64,000 nucleotides of DNA from assembly GCA_026706815.1 (NCBI GenBank), contig JAPOYA010000044.1:16788-80787 (forward strand), written 5' to 3'. Made by a program: the position numbers and the translations under genes. The notes under the pieces are model-generated. The model was not told where the DNA came from, made no database searches, and saw only the letters and a list, made by a program, of their open reading frames with translations. Origin of the DNA: Acidimicrobiaceae bacterium (GTDB taxonomy: Bacteria; Actinomycetota; Acidimicrobiia; Acidimicrobiales; Aldehydirespiratoraceae). Positions 8,490-15,999 of the stretch are shown here, one piece after another. Position 1 is the first letter of the stretch. The number at the start of each line of letters is the position of its first letter.

Positions 8490-9749
8490 ATGACCCTTCA
8501 ACCCGGTGACGTCAACCTCGCGAGCAACAACGACCTTTCGGCGATCGACGCAGGAGTGCCGTACGAATACCTCGCGGTGCTGCGTCGCGAGGCTCCCGTC
8601 TTCTGGAATCCGCCACCGCTCGATGGAGCGGCGATCTTCGAGCTCGGCGACGCCTACGAGCCGATCGGCTTCTGGGTCTTGAGCAAGTACGACGACGTGG
8701 CGATGGCCTCGAAAGACACCGACCGCTTCTCTGCGTGGGAGAACAGCGTCCTCTGGATCGACGTCAAGCAGAGCGATATGGCGCTTGCCTCTCAGCGTGC
8801 CGGGATGATGGGCATGGACCCGCCCGACCACACGCAGTTCCGGCGCCTCGTCCAGCCTGGTTTCACACCTCGCTCGATCAGCGCACTCGAACCCCACATC
8901 CGCGAGCAGGCCGCCGAAGTGATCGGCGAACTGGCCGGACGCGATCATGCGGAGTTCGTGTTCGAGGTTGCATCGGAGCTCCCGATGATCCTCCTCTGCG
9001 AGATGATGGGGATCCCCCAAGAGAGGCGCGACGAATACATGTCCCTCGGGAACGCCACGGCGAGCTTCGAGTTCAACGACAGCTTCGTCGAAGACCAGAT
9101 CAACCTGTTCCTGATGCTCGACGACGTCGTCAAGACGGTCACCGACGCTCCCGACGACACCCTGATCTCGAAGTACGTACACGGTGAAGTCGACGGTCGC
9201 AAGCTCTCCCCCGGCGAGATAACCCAGTTCTTCCAGACCCTGTCGATCGCCGGCCACGAGACCACCCGCAACACGACTGCGCACTTCGTGCGGCTCATGG
9301 ACGAGCACCCTGGTCAAAAAACACTGCTCCTTGAGGACCTGGAGGGTCGACTGCCCAACGCCATCGAAGAGGTGCTGCGCTTCTCCCCGCCGGTGATGCA
9401 GTTCTGCCGTACCGCGACCGAAGACGTCGAGTTGCGCGGGGAGACAATCCGCAAAGGCGACAAGGTCTACATGTCGTACGTCTCCGCCAACCGCGACGAA
9501 GAGGTCTTCCACGACCCCGACACGTTCGACATCCTGCGCTCGAACGCCGGCAAACACCTCGCCTTCGGCACGGGCGCCCACTTCTGTCTCGGCGCAAGCC
9601 TGGCCCGCCTCCAGCTTCGCTGTGTGCTGTCCGAGCTGTACACCCAACTGCCCGACATCTCCCTGGCCGAGTCGCCCACCCCGATGTACAGCGTCTGGTT
9701 CAACGCCCTCAACGAGATGCCCGTCCGAACTTGCCCGGTCGCCCACTGA
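8490..9749 (+). CDS. Cytochrome P450
   Basis: Start ATG 8490 is set by AAAGGAG at 8478-8484; the open frame extends further upstream over the previous gene. The 419-residue protein is a soluble bacterial P450: I-helix AGHETT (254-259), ExxR (EEVLR, 293-297), the heme loop FGTGAHFCLG with Cys366 as thiolate ligand. MDPPDHTQFRRLVQPGFTPR (about 109-128) and the proline-rich N-terminus followed by GFWVLSKYDDV recall the CYP124/125/142 group that oxidises sterol or branched fatty side chains; this is a resemblance, not an assignment. No ferredoxin or reductase gene lies next to it, so electron partners must be elsewhere. Confidence 0.95.
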   Translation: MTLQPGDVNLASNNDLSAIDAGVPYEYLAVLRREAPVFWNPPPLDGAAIFELGDAYEPIGFWVLSKYDDVAMASKDTDRFSAWENSVLWIDVKQSDMALASQRAGMMGMDPPDHTQFRRLVQPGFTPRSISALEPHIREQAAEVIGELAGRDHAEFVFEVASELPMILLCEMMGIPQERRDEYMSLGNATASFEFNDSFVEDQINLFLMLDDVVKTVTDAPDDTLISKYVHGEVDGRKLSPGEITQFFQTLSIAGHETTRNTTAHFVRLMDEHPGQKTLLLEDLEGRLPNAIEEVLRFSPPVMQFCRTATEDVELRGETIRKGDKVYMSYVSANRDEEVFHDPDTFDILRSNAGKHLAFGTGAHFCLGASLARLQLRCVLSELYTQLPDISLAESPTPMYSVWFNALNEMPVRTCPVAH

Positions 9750-10240
9750 TGGCCGTCGACGTCGACTTCGACTCCTTCCCCGTCGCCTCCAAGGGCAACC
9801 GCTTCGAGGATTTCAGCGAGGGCCGGACGTTCCCCCACCACTGGGGTCGCACCATCACCGCCGGTGACAACGCCATCTTCTCGACGGCGACATGCAATTG
9901 GAACCCGATGCATCTCAACGCCGAGTACGCAAAAGCCCACGGCCACGACGACGTTGTGGTCAACCCGATGCTGGTCTTGTGCACTGTCGTCGGCCTGTCG
10001 GTCGAGGACCTCAGCGAATCGGGCGGTCCGTTCCTGGGCATGAGCGACGTCGTCTTCCATCGCCCGGTCCATCCCGGTGACACGTTGACGGCGTCTTCGT
10101 CTGTGACCGAGGCGCGTGAGTCCGCCAGCCGTCCCAATGCGGGTGTCGTCACATGGCACACGAAGGCCCACAACCAGCGCGGCGAGCTCGTCGTGGACTA
10201 CCGTCGCACCAACCTTGTCGTGAAGCGGGGGAACCCATGA
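9749..10240 (+). CDS. MaoC family hydratase (first copy)
   Basis: 163-residue hotdog-fold protein beginning at ATG 9749, whose A is shared with the P450 stop (TGATG). The hydratase-2 motif is recognisable: TITAGDNAIFSTATCNWNPMH followed by NAEYAKAHG and VVNPMLVL, where Asp and His of the D-x4-H-like motif would bind water in enoyl-CoA or mesaconyl-CoA type hydratases. The second strand block HRPVHPGDTL is typical. The next gene is a second MaoC protein, so a heterodimer is likely, as seen for steroid side-chain hydratases ChsH1/ChsH2 and related pairs. The substrate cannot be read from the sequence. Confidence 0.85.
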   Translation: MAVDVDFDSFPVASKGNRFEDFSEGRTFPHHWGRTITAGDNAIFSTATCNWNPMHLNAEYAKAHGHDDVVVNPMLVLCTVVGLSVEDLSESGGPFLGMSDVVFHRPVHPGDTLTASSSVTEARESASRPNAGVVTWHTKAHNQRGELVVDYRRTNLVVKRGNP

Positions 10241-10755
10241 CCGCTCACGTTCACCTGACCGGCGACGGCAACTACTTCGAGGACTTCGAGGTCGGCCGGC
10301 GCATGCGCCACGCTCGCAGCGCCACCATCGACGAGGTCGAGAACAACTTCATCTCCAAACAGGTGATGAACACCGCGCAGGCCCACTGGAACGAGGCGAT
10401 TACGGCCGGTTCCTCCTTCGGCGACGGCCGGCTGGTGTTCGGCCTCGTCACCGGGTCGATGACCGTCGGGCTCACGAGCCAGGACACCGCCGAGAACGCC
10501 CTGGCCGAGCTTGGGCTCGACAACGTGCGCTTCCGAAAGCCCGTGCATCACGGCGATACATTGACGGCCTACACCGAAGTTCTCGCCGCCGGCCCGGCCG
10601 ACTGTCGTGACGACGCCGGCGTCGTGCGATTCAGGCACTGGGGCCGCAATCAGCACGGCGACGTCGTCTGCGAACTCGAGCGAACCGTGCTGATCAAGCG
10701 TGCCGGCCATTGGCGCCGCGACGCTGCGAGCAGAGAAGAGGTCGTCAGCCCATGA
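10237..10755 (+). CDS. MaoC family hydratase (second copy)
   Basis: 172 residues from ATG 10237, overlapping the previous stop (ATGA). It has the hotdog elements FEDFEVGRRMRHARSATI, LVFGLVTGSMTVGLTSQD and FRKPVHHGDTLTAYTEVL, but the catalytic loop reads QVMNTAQAHWNEA, without the clear Asp/His pair of active hydratases. One copy with and one copy without the motif is the pattern of heteromeric MaoC hydratases, so this may be the structural partner. The frame also opens upstream of 10237, but translational coupling favours this start. Confidence 0.82.
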   Translation: MTAHVHLTGDGNYFEDFEVGRRMRHARSATIDEVENNFISKQVMNTAQAHWNEAITAGSSFGDGRLVFGLVTGSMTVGLTSQDTAENALAELGLDNVRFRKPVHHGDTLTAYTEVLAAGPADCRDDAGVVRFRHWGRNQHGDVVCELERTVLIKRAGHWRRDAASREEVVSP

Positions 10756-11699
10756 GCAACTACGAACGCGGCCCTCGCGCGCGCGTCCGCCGGTCCGAGC
10801 TGTCGACTCCCGGCCATAGCAAGAAGATGATCGCCAAAGCCGCTGCCGGCGATGCCGATATGGTGTTCCTCGATCTCGAGGATGCGGTTGCGCCGTCGGC
10901 GAAGGCGTCTTCGCGCTCCAACATCATCGCCGGGCTCAACGAGCTCGACTGGGGCGGCAAGATCCGCTCGTTTCGCTGCAACAGCGTGGACACCGAGTGG
11001 TGTCATGACGACATCGTCGAGATCGTTGCCGGTGCCGGAGCCAACATCGACGTCATCATGGTTCCGAAGATCAAAGGGCCGCGGGAGGTGTGGTTCGTCG
11101 ATGACCTGTTGACCGGCCTCGAGAAGAAGCTGGGCCTCGAGGTCGGCCGCATCGGCATCGAGTGCTTGATCGAAGAGGTTGAGGCGCTCCAGACCGTGGA
11201 CGAGATTGCCCGGTGCTCCCCCCGCCTCGAGGCGCTCACGCTCGGGGTCGGCGACCTCTCTGCGAGCCAGGGCATGCGGCTCGGCCACATCGGGGTCACC
11301 GACGGCGAGGAGGAGCTGCGCTACCCGGGCGACGTCTGGCACTACGCTCGGAACCGGGTGATCGTCGCCTGCCGTGCAGCCGGCATCGACGCCATCGACG
11401 GCCCGTATGCGAACTTCACGAACCCGGACGGCTACGAAAGGTCGGCGGCGGCCTTCTCGATCCTGGGGGGCGTCGGGAAGTGGTGCATCCATCCGAGTCA
11501 GATCGAGATCGCCAATCGGGTTTTCTCGCCGACGCCGGAGGAGATCGCCACAGCCAAAGAAGCGGTCGCCGCGGTCGCCGCGGCCGAGGCTGCAGGCGAA
11601 GGCGCGGCCAACTCCAACGGGATGATGATCGACGCTGCGACCACCCGGCTGTTCCAAGTCACACTCGACAGGGCCCGCCAATGCGGGCTCATCGACTGA
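10752..11699 (+). CDS. HpcH/HpaI-family CoA lyase (malyl-/citramalyl-CoA lyase type)
   Basis: 315 residues starting at ATG 10752 in an ATGA overlap with the MaoC gene. It has the CitE/Mcl fold features: RRSELSTPGHSKKMIAKAA, the metal-site region MVFLDLEDAVAP, RSFRCNSVDT, VIMVPKIKGPREV, GIECLIEEVEAL with a Glu metal ligand, LTLGVGDLSASQG and GVGKWCIHPSQIEIAN. Known enzymes cleave L-malyl-CoA, beta-methylmalyl-CoA or citramalyl-CoA into acetyl- or propionyl-CoA and a 2-oxoacid. Placed after two MaoC hydratases, a hydrate-then-cleave sequence on an unsaturated dicarboxylyl-CoA is likely. The exact substrate is not determined. Confidence 0.87.
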   Translation: MSNYERGPRARVRRSELSTPGHSKKMIAKAAAGDADMVFLDLEDAVAPSAKASSRSNIIAGLNELDWGGKIRSFRCNSVDTEWCHDDIVEIVAGAGANIDVIMVPKIKGPREVWFVDDLLTGLEKKLGLEVGRIGIECLIEEVEALQTVDEIARCSPRLEALTLGVGDLSASQGMRLGHIGVTDGEEELRYPGDVWHYARNRVIVACRAAGIDAIDGPYANFTNPDGYERSAAAFSILGGVGKWCIHPSQIEIANRVFSPTPEEIATAKEAVAAVAAAEAAGEGAANSNGMMIDAATTRLFQVTLDRARQCGLID

Positions 11700-11712
11700 A
11701 CGGAGTCCACCC

Positions 11713-13107
11713 ATGACGAAACGCTACGGACACTGGATCAACGGTGAGTCGCTCGACCCGGCCCGCGGCTCGTGGCTGCCATCGCTCGAGCCGGGGGGCG
11801 ACACTGTGGTCTACGAGATTGCCGATGGCTCGGCTGCCGATGTGGACGCAGCCGTCATGGCAGCGTCGGCCGCATTTCCCCCATGGCGCGACCTCAAACC
11901 GATCGAGAGGGGCCGACGCCTGATGGCGTTGGCGAACGCCCTGCGCGAGCGAATCGACGAACTCGGCGACCTCGAGAACCGCGACGGCGGGAAGGCTCCG
12001 CTGATGGGTCCGTTCGAAGTCGCGCAGTCGGCGGACTACTTCGAGTTCTACGCCGGTCTCGTCAACCTCGAAGCGGGCGACGTCTTGGATCTCGGGCCCG
12101 GCTTTCACAGCTACACCAAACGCGAGCCCTTCGGCGTCGTGGGCGTCATCACCCCATGGAACGTGCCAATGAACCAGGCAGCACGCGCCTGCGCGCCGGC
12201 CCTCGCCGCGGGCAACGCGGTCGTGCTCAAACCATCGGAGATGACATCGGCCACCAGCCTCGAATTGGCCGAGCTCGCCACCGCCGTCGGTATCCCGAAC
12301 GGCGTCTTCAACATCGTCACGGGCACCGGTTTCGACGTTGGCCGCCCGCTGGTCGAACACCGCATGGTGCGCAAGGTCGCCTTCACAGGCTCGGTGCGCG
12401 CAGGGCGCGAAGTCGGGCGGATAGCGGCTGAGCGGATCATCCCGGTCACGCTCGAGTTGGGGGGCAAATCCGCGAACCTGGTCTTCGCAGACGCCGACAT
12501 CCCGGCTGCCGTAATGGGGTCGCTGCGGGCCTTCGTCCTCAACACCGGTCAGGTCTGCTCCAACGGCACCCGCCTGTTCGTCGAGTCATCGATCCACGAC
12601 GACTTCGTCGACGCAATGGTCGAGGCTGCACCGGACTTCGACCCGCTCCTGGGCCAGCTCACCACTCAAGCCCAATTCGAGAAAGTCGACGAGTACTTCA
12701 GGATCGCTGCCGACGAAGGCGCCGTCGCCGCAACTGGGGGAAGGATTGCGGAAGGGTGGAAGCCGGAGATAACGATCTACACCGGCGCCACAAACGAAAT
12801 GCGCATCGCCCGAGAAGAGATCTTCGGCCCGGTGGCAACCGTCATTCCCTTCGAGGACGAGGAGCACGCGATTGCCATGGCGAACGACTCCGACTACGGC
12901 CTCGCCGCCGGCCTCTGGACCCGCGACATCTCACGTGCCCACCGCGTCGCCGCTCGTCTCGAGGCGGGCCAGGTGTTCGTCAACACGTGGGGCACAGGGA
13001 TCGAGACGCCATTCGGCGGTTACAAGCAGAGCGGCATCGGCCGCGAGAAGGGCATCGAAGCCCTGCACCACTACAGCCAAGTGAAGTCCATCACCGTTGC
13101 GCTGTAA
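11713..13107 (+). CDS. Aldehyde dehydrogenase family protein
   Basis: 464 residues, typical NAD(P)-dependent aldehyde dehydrogenase length. Motifs: GVVGVITPWNVPMNQ, VLKPSEMTS, FTGSVRAGREV (coenzyme site), ELGGKS with the general base Glu248, the nucleophile in NTGQVCSNGTR (Cys282), EEIFGPVATV, and NTWG...PFGGYKQSGIGREKG. All catalytic residues are present. ATG 11713 follows the lyase stop by 13 nt with GGAG 9 nt upstream. It would oxidise an aldehyde made by the P450 or lyase branch to an acid; betaine or aryl aldehyde activity cannot be excluded. Confidence 0.94.
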   Translation: MTKRYGHWINGESLDPARGSWLPSLEPGGDTVVYEIADGSAADVDAAVMAASAAFPPWRDLKPIERGRRLMALANALRERIDELGDLENRDGGKAPLMGPFEVAQSADYFEFYAGLVNLEAGDVLDLGPGFHSYTKREPFGVVGVITPWNVPMNQAARACAPALAAGNAVVLKPSEMTSATSLELAELATAVGIPNGVFNIVTGTGFDVGRPLVEHRMVRKVAFTGSVRAGREVGRIAAERIIPVTLELGGKSANLVFADADIPAAVMGSLRAFVLNTGQVCSNGTRLFVESSIHDDFVDAMVEAAPDFDPLLGQLTTQAQFEKVDEYFRIAADEGAVAATGGRIAEGWKPEITIYTGATNEMRIAREEIFGPVATVIPFEDEEHAIAMANDSDYGLAAGLWTRDISRAHRVAARLEAGQVFVNTWGTGIETPFGGYKQSGIGREKGIEALHHYSQVKSITVAL

Positions 13108-13136
13108 ACGACCCAGAAGAGCCTGAGGAGACAGCC

Positions 13137-14036
13137 ATGCCAGCACAGATCGAAGGACGCCCGGTGGTGGTCACCGGCGGAGCGAACGGCATCGGTGCGG
13201 CCCTTGCGCTCGACGCTGCCGCTCGCGGCGCCTCGACCGTGGCCATCGTCGACGTCGACGAGGAGTCAGCAGCCGGCGTCGCCGCACAGATCACTGCCGA
13301 CGGGGGCTCAGCCACCGTCCATGCGTGTGATGTCTCCGATGCCGTGGCGGTCGACGCGTTGGCAGACCAGCTCATCGCGGCGCAAGGGCTGCCGGGCCTC
13401 GCCATCGCCAACGCCGGAGTGATGGCGCCGACGGGACCCCTGCTGGAGGTGGCGCCCGCCGACATCGAATGGCTGCTCGGCGTCAACCTGCGCGGCGTGA
13501 TCCACACTCTGCAGAGCTTCGGCCGTCCAATGGCCGCAAGCGGGCAGGGCGGATGGCTGCTCGTCACCGCATCGGAGCATGCCCTCGGCGTCCCCCACCT
13601 GTACGGAGCGCCCTACACCGCCTCAAAGCACGCAGTGCTCGGTGCGTGCGACGTCCTCCGCTCAGAACTTCCGGACCATGTCGGCGTAAGCGTGTTGTGC
13701 CCGGGCCTGACCGCCAGCCGGCTCTGGAACTCCACCGCGCTCCGACCCGACGAGTTCGGCGGCGCCCTTTCGGGCGACTCCCAGTCGGGCGCTTTCATGG
13801 AGGCCACTGGAATGCCCGCGGCGACAGTCGCCGAGCGGGCGCTCGACGGAGCCGAAACCGGGCACTTCCTCATCCCGACGCACTACAACGCGCGGGCCTA
13901 TGCCGAGAGCCGCGCCGAAGAAGTCACCGAGGCTTTCGACCGGCTCGCCGAGATCGACACAGCCGACTACGACGTCGGCACACTCGCCGCGAGGATGCTC
14001 GAACAGACGGCCACAGCAGAGGAGCAGAGGGACTGA
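13137..14036 (+). CDS. Short-chain dehydrogenase/reductase
   Basis: 299 residues from ATG 13137, with GAGGAG 9 nt upstream. Rossmann motif VVTGGANGIG (11-20), the acidic residue after strand 2 (VDVD, 39-41) that favours NAD(H), NAG (92-94), the catalytic Ser146 (TAS), Tyr160 and Lys164 (YTASK). The tail past residue 200 is longer than in the classical 250-residue SDR and includes an Asp/Glu-rich helix. Last gene of the operon; 30 nt gap after the aldehyde dehydrogenase. Substrate unknown: a hydroxyacyl or alcohol intermediate is consistent with the neighbours. Confidence 0.92.
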   Translation: MPAQIEGRPVVVTGGANGIGAALALDAAARGASTVAIVDVDEESAAGVAAQITADGGSATVHACDVSDAVAVDALADQLIAAQGLPGLAIANAGVMAPTGPLLEVAPADIEWLLGVNLRGVIHTLQSFGRPMAASGQGGWLLVTASEHALGVPHLYGAPYTASKHAVLGACDVLRSELPDHVGVSVLCPGLTASRLWNSTALRPDEFGGALSGDSQSGAFMEATGMPAATVAERALDGAETGHFLIPTHYNARAYAESRAEEVTEAFDRLAEIDTADYDVGTLAARMLEQTATAEEQRD

Positions 14037-14126
14037 TCACCTGTGAGGGCTGTGAGAACGGGGGTCTGGGGGGCGAGCGGGACCCCCGGCCCACGCCACC
14101 GGAGCGCGTGGATCGCGACCTCGTCA

Positions 14127-14271
14127 ACCGTCGACGTCGTCGGCGAGCGCGTCGAGCGAGGCAACGATCGACGAGGGGCATCCCTCGGTGTGGTGCAAGC
14201 TGTCGACGACAGTGCAACCGCTGAAATCGACGGTCGCCCGGACCTCGGGCGCTGCAGCCCGCACCCGCCCG
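14127..14271 (-). CDS. Possible short ORF of unknown function
   Basis: Just downstream of the mazF stop a GTG-started frame reads VRAAAPEVRATVDFSGCTVV and onward to DALADDVDG. Base usage is coding-like and it ends at the TGA at 14129-14127, but I recognise no family. It may be a fragment of a larger gene. The remaining interval to the SDR stop (14037-14126) holds nothing visible. Confidence 0.25.
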
Positions 14272-14589
14272 TCAGAGGCTGAGCACCGCCCTGAGGCCGT
14301 CGTCTATGGCGTCGGTGAGCGCCCTGGGCAGTTGTCCCACAGCTTCGGTCAGCCACGAGCGGTCGACGGGCTCCAACCCGATCGGCACCGCAACAGTGTC
14401 CGTCGCCAAACCTGTCGCTGCGGCTTTGAGGAGCACGTTGCCGGCGAGTCCCGCTCTGTCCAGGTTCGACGTCAGGGGCACAACATGGGTCTGCCATACC
14501 TCGGCACGCAGGACCTCCTCAGAAGACACCACGACACACGGACGCCTTTTGTCGAGATCAACCCAGTGGACCGCACCTCGCACTACCAC
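14272..14589 (-). CDS. mazF: MazF/PemK family endoribonuclease toxin
   Basis: 105 residues from GTG 14589, close to the 110 usual for the family. The start VVRGAVHWVDLDKRRPCVVVSS matches the first strands of the PemK/MazF barrel, where the Arg of KRRPCVVV is the conserved catalytic-area arginine; VVPLTSNLDRAG (about 40-52) carries the conserved T/S residue, and ATDTVAVPIGLEPVD corresponds to the strand before the C-terminal helix. Ribosome-independent mRNA interferase is the known activity. Its start codon overlaps the upstream antitoxin gene by 7 nt, so the two are translated together. Confidence 0.88.
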   Translation of the reverse strand: MVVRGAVHWVDLDKRRPCVVVSSEEVLRAEVWQTHVVPLTSNLDRAGLAGNVLLKAAATGLATDTVAVPIGLEPVDRSWLTEAVGQLPRALTDAIDDGLRAVLSL

Positions 14590-14816
14590 GGAGCAGATCT
14601 CTTTATCCGCTGACCCGTGGCGAGAGCGTCTGCGGAGTCCAGCCTCCGCTCGGTTGTGGCCAACGCTGCGTCTGCGACGAGCTGTTGGGCGAAGGACATG
14701 TTCGTCTGAGCCTCATGGCGGCGGAGTTGCTCGGTCACCCATCTCGAGAATGGGACGTCCAGGTTGTCGATGATCGACACAACGTCATCAGGGATGCTGA
14801 TCGTCTTATTGGGCAC
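14583..14816 (-). CDS. mazE: MazE-type antitoxin
   Basis: 77 residues, starting at GTG 14816 (VPNKTISIPDDVVSIID). The N-terminal part has a ribbon-helix-helix-like or MetJ-like antitoxin look, while the Glu/Ala-rich C-terminal part (about 40-77) would wrap the toxin. Partnership with mazF rests mainly on position: gene order antitoxin then toxin with 7 nt overlap. There is no Shine-Dalgarno: a 17-bp palindrome abuts the start codon, so translation probably begins at the 5' end of a leaderless message. Family naming as MazE is by function, since no strong motif is visible. Confidence 0.78.
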   Translation of the reverse strand: MPNKTISIPDDVVSIIDNLDVPFSRWVTEQLRRHEAQTNMSFAQQLVADAALATTERRLDSADALATGQRIKRSAPW

Positions 14817-14833
14817 GTACGTATAATACGTAC
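14817..14833. promoter_or_regulatory. Palindromic operator and -10 region of mazEF
   Basis: GTACGTA (14817-14823) and TACGTAC (14827-14833) form a perfect inverted repeat around TAA, directly adjoining the antitoxin start codon. On the minus strand TATTAT (14828-14823) resembles a -10 box, 6 nt before the GTG. Autoregulation by the antitoxin complex at such a site is known for this class of systems; here it is inferred. Confidence 0.65.
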
Positions 14834-14886
14834 ATACTCCAGCGTCCGCAACCGCACCGCGGCGAGCTGCCTCGCGGAGGACTCCA

Positions 14887-14904
14887 GGGTTCGGAGCTGA
14901 ACCC
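14887..14904 (-). terminator. Hairpin downstream of secG
   Basis: GGGTTC (14887-14892) and GAACCC (14899-14904) form a 6-bp stem with a 6-nt loop, beginning about 8 nt after the secG stop on the minus strand. No U-tract follows, so it may be a processing or stabilising hairpin instead of an intrinsic terminator. Confidence 0.45.
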
Positions 14905-14911
14905 CGGGTTT

Positions 14912-15136
14912 TCAGAAGATCAGCGCGTAGGCGACTGAGGAGAAGCCGAAGACCACCGCGGCGAGGACGGTGATCCGGTCGAGGTTGCGCTCCACCACTG
15001 TCGAGCCGGCGGCCGCGGCTCCGGCGCCGCCGCCGAACATGTCCGACAGTCCCCCGCCCTTCCCGCTGTGCAGCAGCACCAGCAGAATCAGCGTGGAGGC
15101 TGAGATGAGCCAGAGGGGGGCAACGATCCAAACCAT
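14912..15136 (-). CDS. secG: Preprotein translocase subunit SecG
   Basis: 74 residues with two membrane segments, about residues 3-22 and 53-73, and the family centre LLHSGKGGGLSDMFGGG, where the GKGGGL stretch is diagnostic. SecG assists SecYE during protein export through the cytoplasmic membrane. It is the last gene of the gap-pgk-tpiA-secG group, 33 nt after tpiA, in the order seen in many actinobacteria. Confidence 0.95.
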   Translation of the reverse strand: MVWIVAPLWLISASTLILLVLLHSGKGGGLSDMFGGGAGAAAAGSTVVERNLDRITVLAAVVFGFSSVAYALIF

Positions 15137-15168
15137 GATGTCAGCCTAACCGGGGCATCTGTGTCGGC

Positions 15169-15999
15169 CTACGCTTGGTAGAGGCGGAAGTTGACGATGC
15201 GGGCGAACTCTTCGGCGTCGAGACTGGCGCCTCCGACCAGAGCACCGTCGACGTCGGGTTGCGCCATCAATTCCGGGGCGTTGCCTCCCTTGACCGAACC
15301 GCCGTATTGAATGCGGACTTGCCTGGCAGCGGAGTCACCCCAGCGGCTGCGCGCCAGAGTGCGGATATGAGCGCACATCTGCTGGGCATCGTCGGGCGTC
15401 GCCGTCACCCCGGTGCCGATCGCCCAGACCGGCTCATAAGCGATCACCAAGCCGGCGACCACATCACCTGGCAAACCGGCCAGACTGCCCGAGACCTGCT
15501 GCGACACAGTGGACTCCGCCTCCCCCGCCTGGCGCTGCTCAAGGGTCTCGCCGACACAGACAATGGGGGTCATGCCGGCCGCTAGCACCGCCTTCGCCTT
15601 CTGGACGACGACCTCGTCGGTCTCGCCGAAGAGTTCACGCCGTTCGCTGTGCCCCACTATCACATACTCGACGTTGAGCTTCGCCAACATGGGTGGGGCG
15701 ATCTCTCCCGTGAACGCCCCGTGGCTCGCCATGTGCACATTTTGAGCGCCCAGTGAAACGGGAACGTCGTCGGCTTGCAGTACCGTCTGCACCGATCGAA
15801 GGTCGGTGAACGGCGGATGCACCGACACGTCGACATGGTCGTAGTCCCGCGAGTTCAAGGCATAGGCCAGCTTCTGGATCGTCCGGATCGCCTCGAAGTG
15901 ATTGTGGTTCATCTTCCAGTTGCCGCTGATGAGCGGTTTGCGGTTGCCGTATACAGGCTCGTTGGAAATTGGCCGACTGGACATTGAGTCATTGGACAC
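15169..15999 (-). CDS. tpiA: Triosephosphate isomerase
   Basis: Converts dihydroxyacetone phosphate and glyceraldehyde 3-phosphate. The protein begins at GTG 15999, chosen because AGAGGAG sits at 16012-16006; an ATG at 15984 is an alternative and would remove five residues. About 276 residues with a short extra N-terminus before the conserved SGNWKMNHN. The catalytic lysine is Lys in NWKMN, the electrophilic histidine is in VIVGHSERR, and the base glutamate is in AYEPVWAIGTG. GGSVKGGNAPELM gives the phosphate loop. The gene overlaps the pgk stop by 11 nt. Confidence 0.96.
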   Translation of the reverse strand: MSNDSMSSRPISNEPVYGNRKPLISGNWKMNHNHFEAIRTIQKLAYALNSRDYDHVDVSVHPPFTDLRSVQTVLQADDVPVSLGAQNVHMASHGAFTGEIAPPMLAKLNVEYVIVGHSERRELFGETDEVVVQKAKAVLAAGMTPIVCVGETLEQRQAGEAESTVSQQVSGSLAGLPGDVVAGLVIAYEPVWAIGTGVTATPDDAQQMCAHIRTLARSRWGDSAARQVRIQYGGSVKGGNAPELMAQPDVDGALVGGASLDAEEFARIVNFRLYQA

